Positions 1 to 8,384 are shown, counted from the stretch's first letter. The stretch is 64,000 nucleotides of DNA from JAUXFK01 sp034189035 (GCA_034189035.1 JAXHVA010000011.1:1-64000), one strand, 5' to 3'. Numbers and translations: made by a program. The notes: generated by a model from the sequence alone, not told the origin.

Positions 1-123
1 GAAGAGTCTGCGAACCCTGAACTCATGAAGAAGATATCGAGAATCGGAAAGGGAAGAATTTACATGATCGGCGAAGCCGGAGGGATCACCAGCGCCCTTC
101 TCGAAGAAAGAAGTAAGATCTGA
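1..123 (+). CDS. C-terminal end of an unidentified protein (cut by window edge)
   Basis: An open frame enters at base 1 and stops at a TGA at 121-123, giving about 40 residues that end GEAGGITSALLEERSKI. No start lies inside the window, so only the C-terminus is visible. The residues are not enough to assign a family. It runs in the same direction as the reductase cluster but is separated from it by about 280 bases without a convincing gene, so it need not be in the same operon. Confidence 0.6.
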   Translation, partial: EESANPELMKKISRIGKGRIYMIGEAGGITSALLEERSKI

Positions 124-402
124 AAAATACATACTTCGTATAGAAACACGATATATTGTTATCCATCCTTGTGTATATAGGGTAAGAAAGATTGCCTAGA
201 AGGTTTAAGACCAGGAGTAGATAGGATAGCAATTCCTGGGCACGATAATAAAGGCAATGGCTTTTCAATAGAGAATACAGTTTATAAAGAATCCTGGCAG
301 CTCGTTAGAAAAACGTGAGTTATTATCGGGGAATTTCGTTGGATAAGGTTGAGGGATATTGAACGGGATAATGGTCGAAGAGTCAGTCTTAGGAGGTGAA
401 TT

Positions 403-1656
403 ATGACCAATAAGGTAACTGCCCCTGGGAAGAAGACCCTAGAGACGACAGCAGAGATTAGTAAGGCCATTCGGACCTATTATGAAGGTGTAAAGGCTGC
501 CAAGGAGGAAGGGAGTCCTGTAATCTGGTCTTTTGGATTGATACCGAGAGAGATATATCATGCACTTAAGGCGCCGGTAATCTACCTGGAACACCTCCCA
601 CTTATGGTAGGGGCGAAACAACTGTCCGGTCATTATATTCAGATTGCAGAAGAAGAAGGGTTTTCAAGAGATGTCTGTGCCTTCCACAGGTGTTTTTTGG
701 GGTGTTCGGTTGCTAAAGAAAGGGACCTTTATCTCGATAACTTTTTTGTTGACCCAGACCTAATAGTAGCTACGAATCTTCCCTGTATGTCCGAGTCCAA
801 GTCTTTCCTTTATTCGGCAGATTATCACAATATTCCTTACTATTTTGCTGATGCTCCTATAAATACCTGGGGCGAGAGGATTCCTGATTATGCCATCGAG
901 TACTTTACTGGTCAGTTAAAGGGCGCCATAGATTTTATGGCGGAATATGGATTAAAGTTAGATTGGGAAAGGCTCAAAGAAGCAGTTCGCCTTTCTAAGA
1001 AGCTGGTTGAACTTTGGAGGAAAATAGACGATTGCAGAAAGGTTGTGCCTACTCCGATAGGCACAATAGATGGCCTCACTGCGGCTTTTCCACTGATTCA
1101 GCTTCCTGGAAGCAAATTAGGTGTCACGCTATTTGAAAAGCTCCTTGCAGAGCTTAAAGAGAAGGTAGGAAGAAAGGAGGGCATTTTAGAAGACGAGAAG
1201 TTGCGGTTAATGTGGTTTGGGGTGCCACCCTTTTACAATATGGGACTTATCAACTATGTGGAGAAATATGATGCTGTTGTTGTAAAGAGCATGGTAGAGT
1301 ATATAGCAGGGGGAGGATACGATCCTTCTATAATGGACCCAGAGAGGCCACTTGAGAGTCTTGCATACAAGGCTCTCGTTGACATAGTGAATCCAATATC
1401 TACAAATATGGTTGAATTTATTGTCCAGGCTGTTAAGGATTTTAAGATCGATGGGCTTATAGGTGTTGTGAAAAGGAGCTGTGGGCTTTTACCAGGATAC
1501 ATGAGACTGGCCAAAGATGCTGTGTTTGAAGTGGCGGGTGTGCCGACAACGATATTTGATTTAGATGGCTTGGATATACGAGAGTATGACGATGCGACTT
1601 CAAAGGCCAACCTTGATTCGTTTATCGAAGCCTTACTGGAAAGCAAAAAGAGCTGA
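403..1656 (+). CDS. Benzoyl-CoA reductase/2-hydroxyacyl-CoA dehydratase large subunit, copy 1
   Basis: A 417-residue protein of the 2-hydroxyacyl-CoA dehydratase family (BcrB/BzdO/HgdA-type). These FeS subunits receive low-potential electrons from an ATP-driven activase and reduce an aromatic acyl-CoA or dehydrate a 2-hydroxyacyl-CoA in the cytoplasm. Candidate cluster cysteines are in FHRCFLGCS, NLPCMSESK and KRSCGLLPG. The start has a strong ribosome site (aggaggtg) a few bases upstream. It is a gap-free near duplicate of the gene at 2397-3650, including the leader and ribosome site. Two different activase genes downstream favour a benzoyl-CoA-reductase type over a simple dehydratase, which normally uses a homodimeric activase. 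Substrate is unknown. Confidence 0.88.
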   Translation: MTNKVTAPGKKTLETTAEISKAIRTYYEGVKAAKEEGSPVIWSFGLIPREIYHALKAPVIYLEHLPLMVGAKQLSGHYIQIAEEEGFSRDVCAFHRCFLGCSVAKERDLYLDNFFVDPDLIVATNLPCMSESKSFLYSADYHNIPYYFADAPINTWGERIPDYAIEYFTGQLKGAIDFMAEYGLKLDWERLKEAVRLSKKLVELWRKIDDCRKVVPTPIGTIDGLTAAFPLIQLPGSKLGVTLFEKLLAELKEKVGRKEGILEDEKLRLMWFGVPPFYNMGLINYVEKYDAVVVKSMVEYIAGGGYDPSIMDPERPLESLAYKALVDIVNPISTNMVEFIVQAVKDFKIDGLIGVVKRSCGLLPGYMRLAKDAVFEVAGVPTTIFDLDGLDIREYDDATSKANLDSFIEALLESKKS

Positions 1657-1785
1657 CCAGTGTACAGACTCCTTACCCTTTTAGATTCCCTGAATAGAAA
1701 TATAACTTGACAATCCTTTAAATCATTGATTTATTAATATTTCGGTTACAAAGTGTTTTTCAAAACCCATTTTTAAGGTGATTCA

Positions 1786-2337
1786 TTGAAGCTAGATTTA
1801 CATACCCACTGTATGGAAGCAACAGGAATGATTGCTAACCCCAGTATAGAGCAGGTAAGGGAGATTGTTGAGAAAGTCAGAAACCGGGGTTTAGATGGTA
1901 TAGCCATTACCGAACACAACGATAAAGACTATGGCTTTCTGGTGAAGAGGATAGTAGAGGAAAAAATTGACGATAAGATAGTAATAATCCCAGGAAGAGA
2001 AATAACAGTTAAAGAGATGGGATGGGCAGAGATGGTGGAGTTATTTCTGCCAGATGGTTCTGTCTTTAGATTTCTGCCCCACCCAAGTTACCCTTATCCA
2101 GGGGATGATGGGTTTGACTATGATATTGAATTGCTCCACGGAATAGAGATCGGCAATGCCCTTCATGATCGACAGATAAACAAAAAGAAAGTAGAAGAGA
2201 TTTCTAAGAGATACGGCCTTCTCCCATTAAGAAATAGCGATGCCCATACTCTCGATGATATCGGTTCATACTATACACAAATCTCACTTGAGGAACTCAA
2301 TTCATTGTCAGGAAGATCTCTCATGGTATTTGAATGA
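1786..2337 (+). CDS. PHP-domain metal-dependent hydrolase
   Basis: A 183-residue stand-alone PHP domain protein, probably a phosphoesterase of unknown substrate. Metal-ligand motifs appear in the usual order: DLHTH at the N-terminus, TEHND, PGREI, FLPHPSYPYPGD and NSDAHTLDDIG near the C-terminus. The start is TTG at 1786, supported by an aaggtg ribosome site five bases upstream; there is no in-frame ATG that would keep the first DLHTH motif. It sits between the two duplicated reductase subunits in the same direction, about 130 bases after the first and 60 before the second. Whether it acts in the pathway cannot be told from sequence. Confidence 0.85.
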   Translation: MKLDLHTHCMEATGMIANPSIEQVREIVEKVRNRGLDGIAITEHNDKDYGFLVKRIVEEKIDDKIVIIPGREITVKEMGWAEMVELFLPDGSVFRFLPHPSYPYPGDDGFDYDIELLHGIEIGNALHDRQINKKKVEEISKRYGLLPLRNSDAHTLDDIGSYYTQISLEELNSLSGRSLMVFE

Positions 2338-2396
2338 ACTTCCTGAAGAATCGTTAACGAAAAACTGGCCAAGGAGCCAGTCTGAGGAGGTGAATC

Positions 2397-3650
2397 ATGA
2401 CAACCAAAGTAACTGCCCCAGGGAAGAAGACCCTAGAGACGACAGCACAGATCAGCAAGTCCATCAGGGCCTATTATGGGGGTGTAAAGGCTGCCAAGGA
2501 TGAAGGGAGACCGGTAATCTGGTCTTATGGACTGATACCGAGAGAAATATTTCATGCATTGGATGCAGCAGTGCTTTACTTAGAGCACCTTCCGCTTATG
2601 ATATCAGCAAAACAACTTTCCGGTCACTATATACAGATTGCAGAAGAAGAAGGGTTTTCTAGAGATGTCTGTGCCTTTCACAGGTGTTTTTTAGGATGTT
2701 CTATTGCTCATAAAAAGGACCCGTATCTCGAACAGTTTTTTGTGCCGCCTGATATGATAGTAGCTACGAATCTTCCCTGTATGTCCGAGTCCAAGTCTTT
2801 CCTTTATTCAGCAGATTACCATGACTGCCCTTATTACTTCATTGATGCCCCTATAAATACATGGGGGAAGGAGATCCCTGATTATGCCATTGAGTACTTT
2901 GCCGGCCAGTTAAAGGGAGCAATGGATTTCATGGCTGATCATGGACTCAACGTAGATATGGACAGACTCAAGGAAGCAGTTCGCCTTTCCAACAGGCTCG
3001 TCGAGCTTTGGAATGAAATAGATCAGTACAGAAGGGCTGTGCCTACTCCGATGGGTACAATCGATGGTCTTACTGCAGCTTATCCGCTTATTCAATTACG
3101 CGGAACCCAGCTTGGGGTTACTCTGTTTGAAAGATTACTCGAAGAGCTTAAAGAAAAGGTAGAGAGGAAAGAGGGCGTTCTTGAAGATGAGAAGTTGAGG
3201 CTGATGTGGTTTGGGGTGCCGCCTTTCTATAATATGGGACTTGTCAACTACGTTGAGAAATATGGCGCTGTTGTTGTAAAGAGTATGGTGGAGTATATAG
3301 CAGGGGGATCATATGATTCCTCTCTTGTCGATCCTGAAAAACCCCTGGAGAGCCTTGCGTATAAGTCACTCGTTGATATAATCAATCCTACATCTCAAAA
3401 TATGGTTGAATTTATTGTGCAGGCTGTTAAGGATTTTAAGGTTGATGGACTTATAGGTGTTGTAAAGAGGAGCTGTGGGCTCTTGCCTGGTTATATGAGA
3501 CTGGCTAAAGATGCTGTATATGAAGGGGCAGGTGTGCCAACAACGATCTTTGATTTGGATGGTTTGGATATACGAGAGTACGATGATGCTACTTCAAAGG
3601 CCAACCTTGATTCATTTATCGAAGCCCTGCTGGCAAGCAAAAGGAGGTAA
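2397..3650 (+). CDS. Benzoyl-CoA reductase/2-hydroxyacyl-CoA dehydratase large subunit, copy 2
   Basis: A 417-residue paralogue of the 403-1656 product, alignable without gaps and by eye about four-fifths identical, with the same cysteine motifs (FHRCFLGCS, NLPCMSESK, KRSCGLLPG). Differences cluster in surface-like stretches such as residues 105-115 and 160-215. A gaggaggtgaatc ribosome site precedes the ATG. It is followed after three bases by the second FeS subunit gene and so is the copy most clearly in the same operon as the rest of the enzyme. Retention of both copies suggests alternative large subunits for different substrates, or a recent duplication not yet resolved. Confidence 0.9.
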   Translation: MTTKVTAPGKKTLETTAQISKSIRAYYGGVKAAKDEGRPVIWSYGLIPREIFHALDAAVLYLEHLPLMISAKQLSGHYIQIAEEEGFSRDVCAFHRCFLGCSIAHKKDPYLEQFFVPPDMIVATNLPCMSESKSFLYSADYHDCPYYFIDAPINTWGKEIPDYAIEYFAGQLKGAMDFMADHGLNVDMDRLKEAVRLSNRLVELWNEIDQYRRAVPTPMGTIDGLTAAYPLIQLRGTQLGVTLFERLLEELKEKVERKEGVLEDEKLRLMWFGVPPFYNMGLVNYVEKYGAVVVKSMVEYIAGGSYDSSLVDPEKPLESLAYKSLVDIINPTSQNMVEFIVQAVKDFKVDGLIGVVKRSCGLLPGYMRLAKDAVYEGAGVPTTIFDLDGLDIREYDDATSKANLDSFIEALLASKRR

Positions 3651-3653
3651 GTA

Positions 3654-4760
3654 ATGGGAACCCTGGAGACAATAACGGATATTTTGGATAATCCTCAAAA
3701 GATAATCGAAGACTGGAAAGGAGAGGGGAGGAAAGTTGTCGGACATCGGTGTCTCTATGTACCCGAAGAGATAATCCATGCAGCGGGCATGCTGCCCTAT
3801 CCTACTTTTGGTACTCCTGAGCCTATCACAAAGGCTGATTCGTACTTTCAACCATGTGTATGTGAATTCATAAGGAACATATTTGAACTTGGTTTGGATA
3901 AGAAATTTGATTTTTTAGACAGTTTCGTATTATGCAATACATGTGATGCGGTACGACACCTTTACAGTTTGTGGGTTTCTTACATAGATTCGATACCATG
4001 TTATATAATCAACAACCCCCAGAAGATGTTTGACGAATCTGGGTATAAATTCTATCGGTGTGAACTTGAAAAATTTAAAGAACAGATGGAAAACTTGAGT
4101 GGGAACAAAATAACAGATGAATCCTTGAAGAGGTCCATAGCGCTATATGATGAGACAAGACGGCTGCTCAAGGAACTGAATGAACTAAGGAAGAGGGACA
4201 TCCCGCCTGTTACAGGGGCTGAATTCTTAAAGATAGCAATGGCTTCGATGCTCATGCCGAAAGAAAGGGCTAACGAATTATTGAAGCAACTTATCGATGA
4301 AGTGAAGACAAGAGAGATAGAAAATGCAAGGAGTCCGAGGATATTGATTACAGGAAGCATTATAGACAATCCTACACTCATCGAACTGGTGGAAGATATG
4401 GGCAGTGTGGTGGTTGCTGATGATCTATGTTCATCTACCAAGTATTTCTGGTATGAAACCAAGCCAAATCAGGATCCTATGGATGCGATTGTACGGTTTA
4501 ACTTGGAGAGGCCTCTTTGTGCGTGTATGCATCCATCGGAAGACAGGTATGATTACATTGATAATTTAATCAAAGGGTTTAATGTGGAAGGTATTATCTA
4601 TTTTAATATAAAGTACTGTCATCCTTTTGTGTATGAATCAGCGATTTTTAGGAAAAAACTGGAGGAAGAGACCCCAACTCTAATACTTGAGGTAGACCAC
4701 GGCCTTTCAGGACTGGGCCAGTTGAAGACCAGAGTTCAGGCTTTTATTGAGATGTTATAA
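3654..4760 (+). CDS. Benzoyl-CoA reductase/2-hydroxyacyl-CoA dehydratase small FeS subunit (BcrC/BzdN-like)
   Basis: A 368-residue protein of the same superfamily as the 417-residue subunits but clearly a different branch, expected to pair with one of them in the catalytic heterodimer. Cysteines that may bind the FeS cluster are in FQPCVCEFI, VLCNTCDAVRHLY and FNIKYCHPFVYE. The length fits the BcrC/BadD/BzdN group. It starts three bases after the preceding stop, with aaggagg at the end of that gene as ribosome site, and is followed by the activase genes, matching the known benzoyl-CoA reductase order of two FeS subunits and then two ATPase subunits. Confidence 0.88.
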   Translation: MGTLETITDILDNPQKIIEDWKGEGRKVVGHRCLYVPEEIIHAAGMLPYPTFGTPEPITKADSYFQPCVCEFIRNIFELGLDKKFDFLDSFVLCNTCDAVRHLYSLWVSYIDSIPCYIINNPQKMFDESGYKFYRCELEKFKEQMENLSGNKITDESLKRSIALYDETRRLLKELNELRKRDIPPVTGAEFLKIAMASMLMPKERANELLKQLIDEVKTREIENARSPRILITGSIIDNPTLIELVEDMGSVVVADDLCSSTKYFWYETKPNQDPMDAIVRFNLERPLCACMHPSEDRYDYIDNLIKGFNVEGIIYFNIKYCHPFVYESAIFRKKLEEETPTLILEVDHGLSGLGQLKTRVQAFIEML

Positions 4761-4771
4761 AGGAGTAAACT

Positions 4772-5548
4772 ATGCTAACAGCAGGAATAGATGTAGGTTC
4801 TTTGGTAACGAAGGCTGTTTTATTGGATCAAGACAGAATTATGTCATATGATGTCCTTGGTACGGGCGTAAATGCCGAGGAAGCTACTAAAAAGGTAATG
4901 GATAGTGTTTTAACAAAAGCAGGAATTTCTTTTGATGATATAGCATCAATAGTATCTACCGGTGTAGGGAAAAAGAAGGTTCCTTATGAATCAGAACAGG
5001 CAACAGAAATAGTCTGTGATGCAAGTGGAGCTCGTCATCTCTTCCCAGATGCAAATGGGGTTATTGACATCGGGGCAGAGAGTTGTCGGGCGATCAAATT
5101 TGATTCCGGGGGCAATATCATTGATTTTGCATTGAATGACAAGTGTGCTTCAGGTACTGGTATCTTTTTGGATGCAATGGCCAAGGCATTACGGGTTAAA
5201 CCGGAAGAGATGGGAGAACTCTCTCTTCAATCGACACAGGATATTGAGGTTACCTCTATGTGTTCTGTCTTTGCAGAATCTGAGGTAGTCTCGATGATTC
5301 ACAGGAAGATGCCTAAGAACGATATATTAAAGGGCATTCACAAATCAATCGCTTCAAGGATTTATGGTCTTACAAACAGGATTCTCCTTGAAGGGAATCT
5401 GGTAGTTTTGGGAGGGATAGCAGGAAACACGGGCCTCATTACGATTCTAAGGGAGTTGATGAATTCAAAACTCATCGTTCCAGATGAACCGAAGATTGTT
5501 GGTGCCCTAGGTGCCGCTCTATTGGCCAGAGAAAAGGAGGGGTCATAA
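4772..5548 (+). CDS. CoA-enzyme activase ATPase subunit 1 (BcrA/BzdP/HgdC-like)
   Basis: A 258-residue member of the BadF/BadG/BcrA/BcrD ATPase family (ASKHA fold). It opens with GIDVGSLVTKAV, the phosphate-binding segment. The two cysteines that share a [4Fe-4S] cluster across the dimer are in NDKCASGTGIFLD and TSMCSVFAESEV; a second glycine motif is VLGGIAGNTG. The family hydrolyses ATP to push one electron into the reductase or dehydratase subunits. It starts 11 bases after the FeS subunit gene with an aaggag ribosome site, and its stop TAA overlaps the ATG of the second activase (TAATG), so the two are probably translated together as a heterodimer. Confidence 0.92.
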   Translation: MLTAGIDVGSLVTKAVLLDQDRIMSYDVLGTGVNAEEATKKVMDSVLTKAGISFDDIASIVSTGVGKKKVPYESEQATEIVCDASGARHLFPDANGVIDIGAESCRAIKFDSGGNIIDFALNDKCASGTGIFLDAMAKALRVKPEEMGELSLQSTQDIEVTSMCSVFAESEVVSMIHRKMPKNDILKGIHKSIASRIYGLTNRILLEGNLVVLGGIAGNTGLITILRELMNSKLIVPDEPKIVGALGAALLAREKEGS

Positions 5549-6345
5549 TGATAACTGCTGGTATAGATATAGGCTCTTTAACAGGTAAGGCCCTTATATT
5601 GAAAGACAACGAAATAGTAGCCTGGAAGATAATACCTACAGGACCCGACAGCAGTGAAACTGCATCTGAAGTCACTGATATAGTCTTAAAGGAGGCAGGG
5701 CTTTCCCTTGATAGTATCGATTATATTGTATCTACTGGATATGGCAGAGTAGTTGTACCTTTTTCCGATAAAAACATTACAGAGATAACATGCCATGCCA
5801 AAGGTGCGCACTGGTTTTTCCCTAATGTTCGACTTATCCTCGATATGGGAGGGCAAGACTGTAAAGCAATCCGATGCGACAGCAAAGGCAAGGTGACCAA
5901 TTTTGCAATGAATGATAAATGCGCTGCCGGTGCTGGAAGGTCTATGGAGATAATGGCAGAGCTATTAGAGACACCCCTGCCTGATATTGGAGGATTGTCC
6001 CTTGATATTAAAGAAGGATTGGCCCCTTTGAGCAGTACTTGTGTTGTTTTTGCAAGGACTGAGGTTTTGGGGTACCTACACGAGGGGACTCATAAGAACG
6101 ATGTTTTAGCAGGGGCATGTGAGGCATTGGCAAGTAGGGTTCACACGCTTTTAAAGAGGGTAGGGATAGAAGGAGACTTCGTTATCAGTGGTGGCATTGC
6201 TAAGAACATCGGGGTAGTAAAGAGGGTAGAACAGAAGGTGGGACTCGATGCGAATATTTGTTTTGAGCCTCAGATAGTAGGCGCACTGGGTGCTGCATGT
6301 TTTGCAAAGGAAATACTTGAGAAAAAAATGAAAAAGAAAAAATAG
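5548..6345 (+). CDS. CoA-enzyme activase ATPase subunit 2 (BcrD/BzdQ-like)
   Basis: A 265-residue second activase, related to but distinct from its neighbour: GIDIGSLTGKAL at the N-terminus, cluster cysteines in NDKCAAGAGRSME and SSTCVVFARTEV, and VISGGIAKNIG near the C-terminus. Two different activase subunits are characteristic of class I benzoyl-CoA reductases; 2-hydroxyacyl-CoA dehydratases usually have one. The start codon overlaps the previous stop by one base. The C-terminus is a lysine-rich tail (EKKMKKKK). It is the last gene of the cluster; a long perfect palindrome follows 55 bases later. Confidence 0.92.
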   Translation: MITAGIDIGSLTGKALILKDNEIVAWKIIPTGPDSSETASEVTDIVLKEAGLSLDSIDYIVSTGYGRVVVPFSDKNITEITCHAKGAHWFFPNVRLILDMGGQDCKAIRCDSKGKVTNFAMNDKCAAGAGRSMEIMAELLETPLPDIGGLSLDIKEGLAPLSSTCVVFARTEVLGYLHEGTHKNDVLAGACEALASRVHTLLKRVGIEGDFVISGGIAKNIGVVKRVEQKVGLDANICFEPQIVGALGAACFAKEILEKKMKKKK

Positions 6346-6399
6346 TCTGAAGTGGACACTGGCTCATTACGGATCGTTTTAACCATTGCTGTTTGAAAG

Positions 6400-6443
6400 T
6401 ATATAAAATGGTTATTGAGCTAGCTCAATAACCATTTTATATA
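6400..6443. terminator. 44-bp perfect palindrome, probable (bidirectional) terminator
   Basis: Two 22-base arms meet without a loop at gagct/agctc; every base pairs. A run of seven T follows about a dozen bases later (6457-6463). The position after the last reductase-cluster gene and before the atp promoter fits a transcription terminator, but the T-run is not adjacent and a loop-less arm is unusual, so a protein-binding or repeat origin is also possible. Confidence 0.6.
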
Positions 6444-6474
6444 TGTGTAAAGCTAATTTTTTTAAGTAAAATTC

Positions 6475-6503
6475 TTGACAAAAAAGAGATCGTATGGTAT
6501 TTA
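6475..6503 (+). promoter_or_regulatory. Probable sigma70 promoter of the atp Fo operon
   Basis: A perfect -35 box TTGACA at 6475-6480 is followed after 17 bases by a weak -10 box TATTTA at 6498-6503. It lies about 80 bases upstream of the first Fo gene, and an inverted repeat follows immediately. Confidence 0.5.
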
Positions 6504-6506
6504 ACC

Positions 6507-6522
6507 GAATGAATGTTCATTC
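6507..6522. promoter_or_regulatory. Operator-like inverted repeat GAATGAA-TG-TTCATTC
   Basis: A perfect 7-base inverted repeat with a two-base centre lies just downstream of the putative atp -10 box, where a bound repressor would block initiation. The half-site resembles TetR-family operators such as that of Bacillus FadR (TGAATGA...TCATTCA). No TetR gene is in the window, so the regulator is unknown. Confidence 0.55.
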
Positions 6523-6580
6523 ACTATTTTGATTGTTCTAATGGATACATTCAATTGACTGCAATGATTGCGGTTGTAAT

Positions 6581-6814
6581 ATGGAAAACAAAAAGAAGCT
6601 AATAAGAGAGATCGGGAGATATGGTACAATTGGTTTAGAGATGGTTATCTCGGTCGTTATTGGTCTTTTGTTTGGTTGGTGGATGGACAGCTTGTTACAT
6701 ACGAAACCATGGTTAACTCTAGTCTTCATGCTTTTTGGTGTTGCAGCAGGCTTTAAGGGCCTCTTCAGGGTGCTCAAATTGGTGAAAAAGAACGGTTTAA
6801 TCGATAAGGAGTAA
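6581..6814 (+). CDS. atpZ: AtpZ/AtpQ-like small membrane protein of the Fo operon
   Basis: A 77-residue protein with two hydrophobic segments (about residues 17-35 and 43-62) and a basic N-terminus, matching the AtpZ/AtpQ family that precedes atpI in many operons. The second segment is followed by GFKGLFRVLKLVKK. Known relatives act with AtpI in assembly of the c-ring or in Mg2+ supply; here that is inference. The start has only a weak ribosome site. It lies 5 bases before the next gene. Confidence 0.75.
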   Translation: MENKKKLIREIGRYGTIGLEMVISVVIGLLFGWWMDSLLHTKPWLTLVFMLFGVAAGFKGLFRVLKLVKKNGLIDKE

Positions 6815-6819
6815 GCTAT

Positions 6820-7191
6820 GTGAATGAGATACACAAAGAGCAAAGAATGACTGCCATTGAGAGGAATAATGCGATTATATTTGCTGTCTTAGCCCTTGGA
6901 AGCATTTTTTTTAAATCACTTGCTGTAACTTTAGGAGTTGTAATAGGCGGAATTATTATCATCGTTAACTTTTGGTTTCTACGTAAAATAGCTGAAAGGA
7001 TTATCAAAAAGTCGGATAAAGGCGCATTCTTTGTATTCAGTTATATCTTTAAATTTATTGCCCTTATCGCAATTTTATTTGTAGTAATATATTCTGGCAT
7101 TGTGGATATTATTGGTTTAATTGTCGGACTTTCAACAGTATTTTTAGGTATTGCCCTGGATGGGTTTGTCCAGGTTTTCAAGAGAACATAA
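6820..7191 (+). CDS. atpI: ATP synthase subunit I (AtpI)
   Basis: A 123-residue membrane protein with four predicted hydrophobic segments, placed where AtpI is expected before subunit a. Family members help assemble the c-ring. The chosen start is GTG at 6820, eight bases after an aaggag ribosome site; an out-of-frame ATG-TGA at 6818 overlaps it, and an in-frame ATG at 6847 is an alternative. The stop lies 15 bases before atpB. Confidence 0.75.
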   Translation: MNEIHKEQRMTAIERNNAIIFAVLALGSIFFKSLAVTLGVVIGGIIIIVNFWFLRKIAERIIKKSDKGAFFVFSYIFKFIALIAILFVVIYSGIVDIIGLIVGLSTVFLGIALDGFVQVFKRT

Positions 7192-7206
7192 AGGAGAAGA
7201 TATTTC

Positions 7207-7935
7207 ATGGAAGCACATGATATTACTTGGGTTTCAAAGTTGCCGTTCAATGATTCTTTTACGTCTCTTTTGCAAAGCGAAAGTGTCCCTTCTTTTTTAC
7301 GGCTTGGACAAGATGGCAATGTTTTTCATGTTTATCATGCTATTCTAGTCGTCTTTATACTTACTTTTTTTGTATTAATTGGCTATGGAAAAAGATCAGA
7401 AAGCCTTGTCCCAGATGGTAAGGTCAGTATTCGTAATATTTTGGAAGTGTTGGTTGAACAACTCCTTAATTTAATAGACAATACTATGGGGCATGAAGGG
7501 AAAAGATTCCTGCCGTTGATTGGTACCCTTGCTATATTTATATTATTCTGCAATCTATTAGGGCTTCTACCAGGGTTCTTGCCACCTACAGATAATATCA
7601 ATACAACGGCAGCGTGTGCCATTCCAGTCTTTTTCTTTTATCATTACATCGGTATACGAAGGCACGGATTAGGCTATGTTAAACAGTTTATTGGGCCTTT
7701 CTGGCCGATAGCCCCTCTGATGTTTCCAATTGAGGTTATAAGCCATCTCGCAAGGCCATTATCATTATCCTTGCGATTATTTGGAAATATTACAGGTGAT
7801 CATATCATATTAGCAATGTCGTATGGTTTTATTCTAGCGTTAGGTCTTGGCATCTTTGTTTCTGGTATCCAGGCTTTGGTCTTTATTCTTCTTTCAATGA
7901 TGTACATGTCAAATGCTCTTGCCGAAGAACATTAA
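7207..7935 (+). CDS. atpB: F-type ATP synthase subunit a
   Basis: A 242-residue integral membrane subunit that forms the ion half-channels of Fo. The family hallmark with the essential arginine is visible in PLSLSLRLFGNITGDH, and the C-terminus ends in the usual hydrophobic hairpin. An aaggag ribosome site precedes the ATG. Subunit c follows after 110 bases. The b, delta and F1 genes are not in the window; a separate Fo a/c operon is known from deltaproteobacteria. Confidence 0.95.
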   Translation: MEAHDITWVSKLPFNDSFTSLLQSESVPSFLRLGQDGNVFHVYHAILVVFILTFFVLIGYGKRSESLVPDGKVSIRNILEVLVEQLLNLIDNTMGHEGKRFLPLIGTLAIFILFCNLLGLLPGFLPPTDNINTTAACAIPVFFFYHYIGIRRHGLGYVKQFIGPFWPIAPLMFPIEVISHLARPLSLSLRLFGNITGDHIILAMSYGFILALGLGIFVSGIQALVFILLSMMYMSNALAEEH

Positions 7936-8045
7936 GCGGCTGGATAAACTGGCTTTAGTCCAGACAGAAACTATGAAATGGCATCAATTTAATAAGAGAA
8001 TCTATCTATCAAGATTCTAAAATTTTACAGAAAGGAGGGTTACGA

Positions 8046-8384
8046 ATGAGACGAAAGTTTACTATTGTCTCACTTCTCCTGTTTGTTTCTTGCCTCGCGA
8101 TTGTACCTCTGGTTTTTGGACAAGAGGCAGAACATGGGGAAGTAGTTTTAGACTCTACAGTGAAGAGTGCAATAGCTATTGCCTGCGGATTTGCTATTGG
8201 AATAGCAGCAGCTGGTGGTGGTTTAGGTCAGGGTAGAGCCATTGCATCTGGGCTTGAAGGCATTGCCAGAAATCCAGGCGCGTATGGTCAGATATTTACT
8301 CCTCTGATTGTTGGTCTTGCATTGATTGAGTCATTGGTTATCTATGCTTTTGTAATATCTATTATGTTATATCTGAAACTATAA
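8046..8384 (+). CDS. atpE: F-type ATP synthase subunit c
   Basis: A 112-residue c-ring subunit. Residues 1-25 are an extra signal-like hydrophobic N-terminus, ahead of the usual two-helix hairpin. The polar loop is IARNP. The ion-binding glutamate is E95 in LALIESLVIY; Q62 (GLGQG), S96 and Y100 also match the sodium-binding pattern, but the threonine that follows the serine in well-known sodium enzymes is leucine here, so the ion is undecided. A perfect aaaggagg ribosome site precedes the ATG. Confidence 0.93.
   Translation: MRRKFTIVSLLLFVSCLAIVPLVFGQEAEHGEVVLDSTVKSAIAIACGFAIGIAAAGGGLGQGRAIASGLEGIARNPGAYGQIFTPLIVGLALIESLVIYAFVISIMLYLKL

Noticed and set aside
1254..1646. 130-codon minus-strand frame opposite the first reductase subunit
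   Set aside because: It is a shadow of a strongly conserved plus-strand gene, has serine-rich shadow composition and no ribosome site.
4052..4462. 136-codon minus-strand frame inside the small FeS subunit
   Set aside because: Shadow frame of a conserved gene with low-complexity serine/leucine content.
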